Origin: Methanobacterium sp.
GTDB taxonomy: Archaea; Methanobacteriota; Methanobacteria; Methanobacteriales; Methanobacteriaceae
DNA length: 8,699 bases
Direction: 5' to 3'
Assembly: GCA_028682985.1 (NCBI GenBank)
Contig: JAJRAE010000077.1
Coordinates: forward strand, 1-8,699
Under the pieces are notes generated by a model. It did not search any database. It saw only the letters and a list, made by a program, of their open reading frames with translations, and was not told where the DNA came from. Below, piece by piece: positions 1 to 7,634 of this stretch (its first letter is position 1; every line of letters begins with the position of its first letter). A program made the translations under genes and the position numbers.

Positions 1-109
1 CCTTAATTCATAAGTAAAAAATTATCTTTAATAAACAACAATGTTCATAAACAATTAAATAATTCAATTAACCTTTATTTTAATCATAAAAACCTGAAAG
101 ATTTATAGC

Positions 110-1012
110 ATGATAACCATTCTATCCGGTGGTACCGGCACTCCCAAACTACTGCAGGGAATCATAAGACTGATTAAGCCGTCAGATATAAATGTGGTAG
201 TAAATACTCTGGAGAATAATTATTTTTCCGGTGTTTACGTGGCTGCAGATATTGATTCGGTGATGTACACCCTGGCAGGGATTATTAATGAGGATACCTG
301 GTACGGAATTAAAGGTGATACTTTTATTACCAATAAAACTTTAAAGGATATCGGATGTGAGGAACTTCTGAAGATAGGTGATAAAGATCGGGCTGTTAAG
401 ATCCAGAAAACTCTTTTAATGGAGAGATATCCCCTTTCAGAGGCCGTGGATATCCAGAGAAAAAAACTAGGTATTAAATCTAAAATTATTCCCATGAGCA
501 ACCAGAACCCCCAAATTGAAATTATCACACCTGAGGGAAGCCTGGAATTTCACGAGTTTCTTATAGAGCATAGGACGGAACCAGAAGTCCTGGATATCAA
601 ATATAATAAGGTTGATCCTGCACCGGGACTTATTGAATCCATTGAAGATTCAGACATGGTAATTATTGGACCATCCAATCCCATAACTTCTGTGGGGCCA
701 ATAATATCTACAATTAAAGTCCGTAAAGCACTTAGGAATTCTCATGTAGTGGCTGTATCCCCTATTATTGGATATCAGCCGGTTAGCGGGCCTGCCGGTA
801 AGTTTATGGATGCTCTGGGCCATGAAGTATCGTCCTGGGGTGTGGCTGATCTTTATCAGGATTTTTTAGACAAGTTTTATATAGACCTTAAGGATTATCA
901 TCAACAAAATAAAATAGAAAAACTAATATCAGAGGTTGTTGTAACAAACACCAATATGAACAACATCGAGGATAAAATGATGTTAGCCAAAAATATTTTG
1001 GGTGAAAATTAA
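110..1012 (+). CDS. cofD: 2-phospho-L-lactate transferase (F420 biosynthesis)
   Basis: CofD transfers the phospholactyl group from lactyl-2-diphospho-5'-guanosine to the deazaflavin Fo, giving coenzyme F420-0 and GMP in the cytoplasm. The 300-residue length fits the family (about 300-310). Visible family motifs are the N-terminal nucleotide-binding stretch SGGTGTPKLL (residues 6-15), ADIDSVMYTLAGI (46-58), GDRD-like GDKDRA (90-95), IGPSNPITSVGPI (186-198) and SPIIGYQPVSGPAGK (217-231). The ATG at 110 puts the glycine-rich motif at the usual distance from the N-terminus; only a weak purine-rich stretch precedes it. The acidic motif that usually reads NTAED reads NTLEN here (32-36), so a position normally Asp is Asn36. 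The stop codon abuts the start of the GTP cyclohydrolase III gene, so the two are probably cotranscribed; both belong to F420 synthesis. Identification is firm. Confidence 0.95.
   Translation: MITILSGGTGTPKLLQGIIRLIKPSDINVVVNTLENNYFSGVYVAADIDSVMYTLAGIINEDTWYGIKGDTFITNKTLKDIGCEELLKIGDKDRAVKIQKTLLMERYPLSEAVDIQRKKLGIKSKIIPMSNQNPQIEIITPEGSLEFHEFLIEHRTEPEVLDIKYNKVDPAPGLIESIEDSDMVIIGPSNPITSVGPIISTIKVRKALRNSHVVAVSPIIGYQPVSGPAGKFMDALGHEVSSWGVADLYQDFLDKFYIDLKDYHQQNKIEKLISEVVVTNTNMNNIEDKMMLAKNILGEN
1000..1005 (+). promoter_or_regulatory. ribosome binding site of gch3
   Basis: GGGTGA lies inside the end of cofD, 7 nt before the ATG at 1013. It matches the GGTGA core of archaeal Shine-Dalgarno sequences. 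It favours the ATG at 1013 over the in-frame ATG at 1022, as does the conserved N-terminus MIQxT of this family. Confidence 0.65.
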
Positions 1013-1774
1013 ATGATTCAAATGACGTTAGTACAGATCGATAACTATGGTCCCTGGACGGTAACTCCCACCCCCCGGGCCGAAGCTGATCTTCAGATAT
1101 TGCAATCAGAACTATATGCCGACCTGCAAAGGCAGTTCGCAGCTAAAGGAGGGCTGGTATTTTTCACCCGCTTTGACAACATGCTGGCAGTTACCAATGG
1201 AGTGGATATGGAGGACCATCTCCGCATACAGAAATCCATAGGTAATCGATACCCGATCACCATCAGTATGGGTGTGGGCGCTTCTGAAACACCGTATGAA
1301 GCACAGAGAAAAGCGACCAACATCCTGCAGAACTTCGGAGGCGCCCAATCTGAGGAGCGTAAGGAGGTTCTGGCCATTGACAGTCTGGTTAAGTATGATG
1401 AAAGCTTTGTTCAAATAGCTCATATTGATATAAATGGTATAACTGATTCTTTAACTGATATTATCCCTGCTTATGATACTTCATTTATTGTTAATAGGGT
1501 TCAGCATTTTCTAATGAAAAAATTGATTGAAAAAGGTTCTCTTTTATTTTTCATTGGTGGCGACAACTTCATGTCTCCCTGTAATGGTCTGGAACCGCAG
1601 GGTCTTTTAAAGATCATAGAAGAAATTGAAGATGAGATTAACATCGCCCTTAAAGCTGGTGTAGGCAAAGCTCCAACAGCTGAGAAAGCCGCTAATTTAG
1701 CTGATCTTGCCCTTGAGGAGATTAGAGGCGGTTTCACTTATGATCTGGTTCATGTAATGAAGAACAAAGAATAA
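1013..1774 (+). CDS. gch3: GTP cyclohydrolase III (FAPy-forming)
   Basis: This archaeal enzyme (prototype MJ0145 of Methanocaldococcus jannaschii, also called ArfA) hydrolyses GTP to 2-amino-5-formylamino-6-ribosylamino-4(3H)-pyrimidinone 5'-phosphate. That is the entry to riboflavin and to Fo, the chromophore of F420. The 253-residue protein has two related palm-like halves. The first carries QIDNYGPWTVTP (8-19) and TRFDN (52-56); the second carries AHIDIN (136-141) and the catalytic-type GGDN (182-185). The Asp residues in these motifs are the likely metal ligands. ETPYEAQ (92-98) and TAEKAANLAD (222-231) are equivalent helices of the two halves. The gene starts on the base after the cofD stop, which fits translational coupling and a shared role in F420 supply. 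It is unrelated in fold to bacterial GTP cyclohydrolase I or II. Identification is firm. Confidence 0.95.
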   Translation: MIQMTLVQIDNYGPWTVTPTPRAEADLQILQSELYADLQRQFAAKGGLVFFTRFDNMLAVTNGVDMEDHLRIQKSIGNRYPITISMGVGASETPYEAQRKATNILQNFGGAQSEERKEVLAIDSLVKYDESFVQIAHIDINGITDSLTDIIPAYDTSFIVNRVQHFLMKKLIEKGSLLFFIGGDNFMSPCNGLEPQGLLKIIEEIEDEINIALKAGVGKAPTAEKAANLADLALEEIRGGFTYDLVHVMKNKE

Positions 1775-1799
1775 TTTTTTAGTGGATCTATCAATTTTT
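1775..1799 (+). terminator. oligo-T terminator after cofD-gch3
   Basis: A T6 run begins directly after the gch3 stop (1775-1780) and a T5 run follows at 1795-1799, with no strong hairpin. Archaeal RNA polymerase terminates at such T-runs, so the cofD-gch3 transcript may end here. Partial read-through into the next gene is possible. Confidence 0.45.
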
Positions 1800-1819
1800 A
1801 GAGCTACTTAAAAAATTAG

Positions 1820-1839
1820 TATTAATAATTTTATTAATA
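1820..1839 (+). promoter_or_regulatory. AT-rich inverted repeat, possible promoter of the Dus-like gene
   Basis: TATTAAT (1820-1826) and its exact reverse complement ATTAATA (1833-1839) flank a 6-nt spacer, 24 nt before the TTG start at 1863. The stretch is AT-rich enough to contain a TATA box for the next gene. A 7-bp AT-only repeat is weak evidence in this background, so this is a tentative call. Confidence 0.25.
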
Positions 1840-1862
1840 TAAGTAATAAGAGTTGATGGTAT

Positions 1863-2594
1863 TTGAAAGTTCTAGCCCCTATGGCTGGTATCACCGATGG
1901 ATTATTCTGCAGTAAATTGGCCCCGCAGGGTTTTGATATGGTGACCGTCGGCGGATTTAATGTTGACCTTAAAACTGTGCTTGCAGGTAAAAGCATAAAA
2001 GAAAGAGGCAGACCTGAATTTGATATCCCCTATAACCAAATTTTATCCTTTATTGAAGATCAGATAAACATAATACAAGGAACTGCCTGGAAGGGGATGG
2101 TTTCAGTGAACCTCCGCTCCACCACCCCATCATCCATTGTTGAAGTATCTGAAATTGATGGTGTAGATGTGGTGGAAATAAACGCCCACTGCAGACAACC
2201 CGAAATAATGGAATTAGACTGCGGACAGTCTTTACTCCATAAACCAGATGATTTATATCGATTTACCAGAACTGTGGTTAATGATGCAAGTTGCAAAGTT
2301 TCAGTTAAAATCAGGGCCAATGTGCCTGGTACAGATATAATCAACACCTCAAATCTGATTGAAGATGCCGGTGCTGATTTTCTGCATGTTGACGCTATGA
2401 AGCCCGGTTATCCCCATGCTGATTATAAAACCATATCCTCTATCAGTGATCAAACAGATATATTTTTAATTGGAAATAACTCCATAAAGGATGTTAATTC
2501 AGCTAAAAAAATGTTAAAAGCAGGTGCTGATGGAATATCCCTGGCTAGAGCAGTGATTAATGGTGAAGTTCCATTTAATTTATCATCAATATAA
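1863..2594 (+). CDS. dihydrouridine-synthase-like TIM-barrel flavoprotein, archaeal MJ0144 type
   Basis: This is a Dus-superfamily (nifR3-related) protein of 243 residues. LAPMAGITDG (4-13) is the Dus/FMN-binding opening. INAHCRQPE (106-114) replaces the usual N-x-GCP catalytic motif but keeps a Cys (Cys110) at the equivalent place. VKIRANVPG (148-156) matches the substrate/FMN-contacting strand, and IGNNSIKD followed by GADGISLARAV (203-231) is the C-terminal phosphate-binding part of the barrel. Bacterial Dus enzymes are over 300 residues with a C-terminal helical tRNA-binding domain; here the protein ends right after the barrel. The start is TTG at 1863: an in-frame stop lies at 1854-1856, and the next ATG (1881) would cut off the conserved LAP. 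In M. jannaschii the same type of gene (MJ0144) lies beside gch3 (MJ0145) and hemA (MJ0143), so the neighbourhood is old. Family firm; reaction and substrate unknown. Confidence 0.85.
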   Translation: MKVLAPMAGITDGLFCSKLAPQGFDMVTVGGFNVDLKTVLAGKSIKERGRPEFDIPYNQILSFIEDQINIIQGTAWKGMVSVNLRSTTPSSIVEVSEIDGVDVVEINAHCRQPEIMELDCGQSLLHKPDDLYRFTRTVVNDASCKVSVKIRANVPGTDIINTSNLIEDAGADFLHVDAMKPGYPHADYKTISSISDQTDIFLIGNNSIKDVNSAKKMLKAGADGISLARAVINGEVPFNLSSI

Positions 2595-2730
2595 TTTGGC
2601 ATTCTTGATAAATTAAATAATATAAGATATAGAAATGATAAATAAATCTATTCATAAATATAGATACAGAATGGTTTTTAGAATTTATACTGAATATATA
2701 ATATATATTAAATCAATATCCTAACTGAAA

Positions 2731-2753
2731 AAAAATATTTAAATTTTATAAAA
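2731..2753 (+). promoter_or_regulatory. candidate promoter (BRE/TATA) of the atwA gene run
   Basis: The 187-nt gap before atwA is almost pure A/T. A purine-rich stretch (GAAAAAAAA) runs into TATTTAAATTTTATAAA, which resembles an archaeal BRE plus TATA box, 29-50 nt before the ATG at 2782. A second TATA-like run lies at about 2693-2710. Nothing resembling a gene is present in 2595-2781. The AT background makes the exact box uncertain. Confidence 0.4.
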
Positions 2754-2781
2754 AACTTATTAAAAATACGAGAGTGGTTGC

Positions 2782-4380
<1,599 letters not shown>

Positions 4381-4381
4381 A

Positions 4382-4858
4382 ATGGAGTGGGAAGACTCAC
4401 CATCACATGTATGCAGAGGAGGGGATAAACGAGCTTTAACATTTTGTTGTCCACCAGTAAAACCATGTCCAGTCATATATGCACTGGAAGATGCTAAACT
4501 GACCCCTCAGGATTATATTAAAATAAAAGAAAACTTTGGAGAAAAAACAAGATTAGGATACGGCGAAGGAACCTGCTTTGGATCTCTGGTCTGGTGTTGT
4601 AAACCTTCCAAACCATGCCCCCTGAGGGATATAGTTTTGCGAAGGATTGATATGACTGAAGATGAATATATGAAGCTTAAAAAGGATTTATCTGAAGAAT
4701 TAGTAGGAATGTCACCTTCTTCAGTTCATGACAGTGCGAAAACACTCTCAGAGACTTTTAATGTACCGGAAGAAGAAGCATATCAGGTTCTCTCTGAGTG
4801 TGGTAACGATATTAAAACTGCAGCCAAAGTATTGCGCATGAAAAAACTGGAAATATAA
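4382..4858 (+). CDS. Cys-rich methanogenesis marker 9 domain protein
   Basis: This 158-residue protein matches what I know of methanogenesis marker domain 9, a domain found across methanogens with no proven function. Two copies of a module are visible. The first is Cys11, Cys22-Cys23, Cys29 (CCPPVKPCP at 22-30) followed by TPQDYIKIK (41-49). The second is Cys65, Cys72-Cys73, Cys79 (CCKPSKPCP at 72-80) followed by TEDEYMKLK (92-100). Four cysteines per module would suit an iron-sulfur cluster or another metal (inference). The tail (about 118-154) resembles a UBA-type three-helix domain: NVPEEEAYQVL, then GNDIKTAAKVL. No signal peptide or membrane segment is seen. The start lies 1 nt after the atwA stop with a strong GGAGG, so it is almost certainly cotranscribed and perhaps acts with A2 or on F430/Mcr. 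The family name is from memory of the motif; the function is unknown. Confidence 0.8.
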   Translation: MEWEDSPSHVCRGGDKRALTFCCPPVKPCPVIYALEDAKLTPQDYIKIKENFGEKTRLGYGEGTCFGSLVWCCKPSKPCPLRDIVLRRIDMTEDEYMKLKKDLSEELVGMSPSSVHDSAKTLSETFNVPEEEAYQVLSECGNDIKTAAKVLRMKKLEI

Positions 4859-4888
4859 CTTAATTAAAACCTGGACCTTTTGATTCTT

Positions 4889-4893
4889 AGGAG
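4889..4893 (+). promoter_or_regulatory. ribosome binding site of the precorrin-2 dehydrogenase gene
   Basis: AGGAG lies 8 nt before the ATG at 4902, inside the 43-nt gap after the marker-9 gene. The gap has no obvious T-run terminator, so the gene probably stays on the same transcript. Confidence 0.65.
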
Positions 4894-4901
4894 CTAAAAC
4901 T

Positions 4902-5522
4902 ATGGGATGGACTCCTCTCTTCCTGGATATGACGGGCAAAAAGGTCCTGGTTGTAGGTTCTGGAGAAGTTGGAAGCAGGAGAGCAAGTAGATTCTTGGAA
5001 GCTGAAGCTCAGGTTTTAATACTTGGAAATCACATATCATCTGAACTTTCAGATAAAGGAGCATCCCTAAAGCCTATACAAGAAGTTGAAAAATGGGTTT
5101 CCTGGTCAGATGTGGTGGTTGTTGCTTCTGGAGATCCTGAATTGAATCAGATAACCAGTGATTTAGCAGGAGATAAGCTCTTAAATCGGGCTGATCTGCC
5201 TGATAAAGGAAATGTTATTGTACCATCATCTTTTTTTATAGGAGATGTACAGATCAGCATATTCACCCAGAAAAAAAGCCCTCTAATGGCCCGGGAGTTA
5301 AGAAAAAAAATAGAAAAAGTAATAACTAAGGAGGATGTCCTCCAGTTGGAATTGCAGAACTACACCCGTTATCAGTTGAAGGACAAAGTAGAAGGCCAGA
5401 AAAACAGGAAAACATATTTATATAAAATATTAAAAGATGAAAAGGTTGAAACGCTCTTAAAGGAAGGGAAAATAGAGGATGCCAAATCATACGTGGATCG
5501 TCTAATTCGAGGTAAAAATTAA
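4902..5522 (+). CDS. sirC: precorrin-2 dehydrogenase (sirohydrochlorin-forming)
   Basis: The protein belongs to the Met8p/CysG-N/SirC family, which oxidises precorrin-2 to sirohydrochlorin with NAD+. Sirohydrochlorin is the branch point to F430, siroheme and, in anaerobes, cobamides. It opens with MGWTPLFLDMTGKKVLVVG, the family's typical start leading into the Rossmann motif GSGEVGSR (19-26). VVVVASGDPELN (71-82) follows. NRAD (95-98) aligns with the N-x-x-D stretch holding the catalytic Asp of CysG/SirC (Asp98 here). The region near 118-130 (FTQKKSPLMAR) corresponds to the family's SSGGxSPxLAR segment, and a helical C-terminal domain follows. Length 206 fits single-function archaeal homologs such as MJ0140; there is no methyltransferase domain. 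Some relatives also chelate iron, so a second activity cannot be excluded. The stop overlaps the hemA start by one base, and the two act in one pathway. Confidence 0.88.
   Translation: MGWTPLFLDMTGKKVLVVGSGEVGSRRASRFLEAEAQVLILGNHISSELSDKGASLKPIQEVEKWVSWSDVVVVASGDPELNQITSDLAGDKLLNRADLPDKGNVIVPSSFFIGDVQISIFTQKKSPLMARELRKKIEKVITKEDVLQLELQNYTRYQLKDKVEGQKNRKTYLYKILKDEKVETLLKEGKIEDAKSYVDRLIRGKN
5509..5513 (+). promoter_or_regulatory. ribosome binding site of hemA
   Basis: GAGGT within the last codons of the preceding gene lies 8 nt before the hemA ATG at 5522. With the TAATG one-base overlap it supports translational coupling of the two tetrapyrrole genes. Confidence 0.6.
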
Positions 5523-6715
5523 TGATTTTAAATATCAGGGTAGACCATCACACTGCAGACATTGCCCAGATTGAAAGGGCCACCCGGGAACTGGAATATA
5601 TTTTCCAGAATTCAGAGGATGCAGAAGACATTCAGGAATATCTCTACATAAAAACCTGCAACAGATCAGAAATCTACCTGGTGTTAGATGAATTTAAGGA
5701 TGATTTATTAGAACAGCCTCAGAATTTCATAATTGAAGAGAATGAATTAGCTCTCAGACATCTGTTAAGACTGGCATCAGGACTGGAATCAATGATCCTG
5801 GGAGAGGATCAGATACTAGGCCAGATCAAAGACGCTCGTAAAAAAGCAATAAATGAATTCTCCATTGGTCCTGTGCTGAGAACTGTTTTTACCAAAGCCA
5901 TACATGTGGGACAGCTCGCCAGGAACAACACCAGGATAAATCAGGGGACCATATCCATAGGATCTGCTGCTGTGGAACTAGCTGAAACTGTGCAGGGAGA
6001 TCTTAAATGTAAAAAAGTTCTTATTATAGGAGCGGGAAAAATGGGCACCCTGGTGGCCCGGGCGCTGGTTGAGAAGAAGCTGAAGGCCATAGTGGTAGCC
6101 AACCGCACATATCAAAGCGCGGTTAAACTAGCTGGTGAACTGGAAGGATACGCCATTCACTTCGAAAAATTACATGAGGCAATGAAAGATGCAGATGTAA
6201 TAATCAGCGCAACCGGAGCTCCACACACCATATTAACCTATCAACAGGTTAAGGAATCTGTTTTGCCAGGAAATCTTTCAAATCTGGTGATGGTGGACCT
6301 GGCTAACCCACGTGATATCGATGAGAAAGTGATAGAATTAGGGGTTAAATTATTTAATATTGATGATTTAAGAGTTATAGCAGATAACAGTGTCAAAATG
6401 AGGCAGTTAGAGGTTTCCAATGTGGAATCCATAGTTGAAAACGAACTAGAACTTCTATTAAAATCTTTAAAACATCTAGAAGTAGAGCCTCTTATATCCA
6501 ATATAAGGATCTATGCCGAGGATGTGAGGCTGGCAGAAACTAGGAAAGCCATTAAGATGCTGGGCGAACTTAATGGTAAAGAGAAGATTGTTGATGATCT
6601 TACTCAGGTAGTGATTGACCGGATATTCTCAAATATTATAAAGAATTTGAAAACAGCAGCTGAAGAGGAGAATAAAGACATTATTAATGCCGCTTGGAAG
6701 ATATTCGGCGAGTGA
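5522..6715 (+). CDS. hemA: glutamyl-tRNA reductase
   Basis: HemA reduces glutamyl-tRNA(Glu) to glutamate-1-semialdehyde with NADPH, the first committed step of C5-pathway tetrapyrrole synthesis. The catalytic domain contains KTCNRSEIY (44-52) with the nucleophile Cys46. LRHLLRLASGLESMILGEDQ (78-97), with His80, and ILGQIKDA (98-105) are the other active-site signature. RINQGTISIGSAAVELAE (138-155) links to the NADPH Rossmann domain with GAGKMG (170-175) and NRT (194-196). MVDLANPRDID (257-267) closes that domain. The C-terminal part (about 300-397) is the helical dimerisation domain. Length 397 fits the archaeal family. It is the last gene of the run. In a methanogen the main products are F430, cobamides and siroheme, so its place beside atwA and sirC is meaningful. 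No hemL, hemB or hemC is in this window. Confidence 0.97.
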   Translation: MILNIRVDHHTADIAQIERATRELEYIFQNSEDAEDIQEYLYIKTCNRSEIYLVLDEFKDDLLEQPQNFIIEENELALRHLLRLASGLESMILGEDQILGQIKDARKKAINEFSIGPVLRTVFTKAIHVGQLARNNTRINQGTISIGSAAVELAETVQGDLKCKKVLIIGAGKMGTLVARALVEKKLKAIVVANRTYQSAVKLAGELEGYAIHFEKLHEAMKDADVIISATGAPHTILTYQQVKESVLPGNLSNLVMVDLANPRDIDEKVIELGVKLFNIDDLRVIADNSVKMRQLEVSNVESIVENELELLLKSLKHLEVEPLISNIRIYAEDVRLAETRKAIKMLGELNGKEKIVDDLTQVVIDRIFSNIIKNLKTAAEEENKDIINAAWKIFGE

Positions 6716-6802
6716 CCTTCTTTAAAAATGTTTTAGCTTCTATTATTAAAAATGAATGTTTAAAGATCTTCTTTTACTATATCATGTATTCAGATCGTAG
6801 TC

Positions 6803-6832
6803 CAGTTTCTTTAAGAGTGATATAAGAAACTG
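6803..6832. repeat. 9-bp inverted repeat
   Basis: CAGTTTCTT (6803-6811) and AAGAAACTG (6824-6832) are exact reverse complements with a 12-nt spacer. The repeat lies inside the putative gene remnant, so it may be incidental to coding sequence (the QFL and KKL codons). Otherwise it could form a hairpin in RNA from either strand. Confidence 0.5.
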
Positions 6833-6835
6833 TTG

Positions 6836-6874
6836 TTTAACCCGCTTCAGATGCATATTTCGGGGCTGGTTAAA
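6836..6874. repeat. 7-bp inverted repeat with GC-richer loop
   Basis: TTTAACC (6836-6842) and GGTTAAA (6868-6874) are exact reverse complements with a 25-nt spacer that includes the palindrome ATGCAT (6851-6856). It begins 3 nt after the preceding inverted repeat, so the two could form adjacent hairpins. It also lies inside the putative gene remnant. Confidence 0.45.
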
Positions 6875-6982
6875 ATCGATTTTTTCAATTTTCCCATCCA
6901 TATTAACACAACCGGAAGTTTTGATAATACCACCGAACTTATGTTAGTAATTTCATACATATATATTTTACTAAATAATTCT

Positions 6983-7000
6983 TGAAAATGAGAATTTTCA
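6983..7000. repeat. 7-bp hairpin with GAGA tetraloop
   Basis: TGAAAAT (6983-6989) and ATTTTCA (6994-7000) are exact reverse complements around the loop GAGA, which has the GNRA form when read on the plus strand. The stem is AT-rich and weak. It could belong to a structured RNA end, or be chance in an AT-rich spacer. Confidence 0.4.
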
Positions 7001-7043
7001 TAAAATATGGGAAATATTTTTGATTACCGGGGAGATTTATCCC

Positions 7044-7063
7044 AAAAATAGAATTGAAAAAAA
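7044..7063 (-). terminator. oligo-T terminator of the tetR pair
   Basis: On the minus strand a T7 run (7057-7063) and a T5 run (7044-7048) follow 9-28 nt after the stop of the second tetR gene. This is the expected form of an archaeal terminator, and the hairpin potential nearby is small. Confidence 0.5.
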
Positions 7064-7071
7064 TAGTACAT

Positions 7072-7620
7072 TTAAAAACATAGATTAAGGTTTTTAATCA
7101 TTCCATCTATCTTTTCATCGAACTCGATGTTTCGACCATTGAATTGCTCCAGGGTAAGTGAGTAGATGTATGAATTAATAAAGACACCCAGGGTTTGTGG
7201 GTCAATTTGAGAACTCTCAGGTATATTTCTAGCCATAAATTCACCAACATAGTTATTTATATCTCCCATCAGGGGATCAACCGATGTGTTCTCATCATTC
7301 ACTGTTAAAGTAATGGCTTCGATGTTATTTTTATAGAACTGAACTGCTCTTCTTATATAAGTTTCCAGGAACATTTCTGGATTATCAAACTTCTTATCCA
7401 GATCATTGACTATGATCTCCATATCGGCACGCATTTTTTCCATGTTCTGGATCATGACCAGGTCAAAAAGATTCTTTTTCGTACCAAATTTTCTAAACAA
7501 GGTCATCTCGGTACGCCCTGCCTTTTCGGCTATGGCTTTGGTAGTTGCTGCATCCCTACCTTTTTTGGCAAACACATTGAGCGCAGCGTTTAATATTTTC
7601 TTTTCAGTTTCGTTAGTCAT
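7072..7620 (-). CDS. TetR-family transcriptional regulator (second of a tandem pair)
   Basis: A 182-residue TetR-type repressor. The N-terminal domain (about 4-56) has helix 1 EKKILNAALNVFAKKG, helix 2 AATTKAIAEKAG and the recognition-helix region TEMTLFRKF, followed by GTKKNLFDLVM, which is the standard TetR signature. The C-terminal half (about 60-182) is a helical ligand-binding and dimerisation domain with no recognisable ligand motif. It lies 14 nt downstream of a paralogous tetR gene on the same strand and is almost certainly cotranscribed with it. Within the DNA-binding domain I count about 41 of 53 residues identical to the partner, with an identical recognition-helix region, while the C-terminal halves are much more diverged. 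The two may thus bind similar operators but sense different ligands (inference). Only a weak GGAT precedes the ATG. Targets are unknown, and no adjacent efflux pump is visible. Confidence 0.85.
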   Translation of the reverse strand: MTNETEKKILNAALNVFAKKGRDAATTKAIAEKAGRTEMTLFRKFGTKKNLFDLVMIQNMEKMRADMEIIVNDLDKKFDNPEMFLETYIRRAVQFYKNNIEAITLTVNDENTSVDPLMGDINNYVGEFMARNIPESSQIDPQTLGVFINSYIYSLTLEQFNGRNIEFDEKIDGMIKNLNLCF

Positions 7621-7634
7621 AATTTATCCGTTAT

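Larger units (their letters stand above)
6782..6943 (-). pseudogene. unidentified C-terminal gene remnant (or small ORF)
   Basis: Read on the minus strand, 53 codons are open from just after a TAA (6944-6946) to a TGA at 6782-6784. The translation looks like a genuine protein end: KFGGIIKTSGCVNMDGKIEK (residues 2-21), then IDFNQPRNMHLKRVKQ, then FLISLLKKLDYDLNT. Codon use (GGT, CTG, AAA, GAT, AAC) resembles the neighbouring genes and the stretch is less AT-rich than its flanks. An ATG at 6901 would give only 39 residues, with no convincing ribosome site. Upstream, a second minus-strand frame is open from 7023 (SKIFPIFYENSHFQEL, then FSKIYMYEITNISS) and would join this one by a single frameshift near 6935. 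The simplest reading is the decayed 3' end of a larger gene. I do not recognise the family; a transposase-type origin is only one possibility. Confidence 0.35.
6716..7071. other. 356-nt intergenic region between convergent genes
   Basis: This stretch separates hemA (plus) from the tetR pair (minus). Its centre (about 6800-6935) is visibly less AT-rich than its edges. It holds three perfect inverted repeats (6803-6832, 6836-6874, 6983-7000), a 53-codon minus-strand open frame that looks like a gene end (6782-6943), and T-runs serving the tetR transcript at its right end. I see no tRNA and no plus-strand gene; the longest plus-strand frames starting with ATG are under 20 codons. A clear T-rich terminator after hemA is not obvious. 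Confidence 0.6.

Noticed and set aside
235..528. Minus-strand open frame inside cofD
   Set aside because: It lies wholly inside a clearly identified gene, its translation shows no family motif, and no promoter or ribosome site fits.
1093..1737. Minus-strand open frames inside gch3 (1093-1377, 1112-1423, 1501-1737)
   Set aside because: They are antisense shadows of a well-conserved gene, with Ser/Arg/Pro-rich translations and mutual overlap.
1881..2594. ATG at 1881 as start of the Dus-like gene
   Set aside because: It would remove the conserved LAP of the LAPMAG motif. The TTG at 1863 restores the usual N-terminus and lies just after the in-frame stop.
6790..6900. Possible tRNA or tRNA-like fold in the hemA-tetR spacer
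   Set aside because: The inverted repeats do not have cloverleaf spacing, and there is no T-arm GTTCRA, acceptor stem or CCA-type end.
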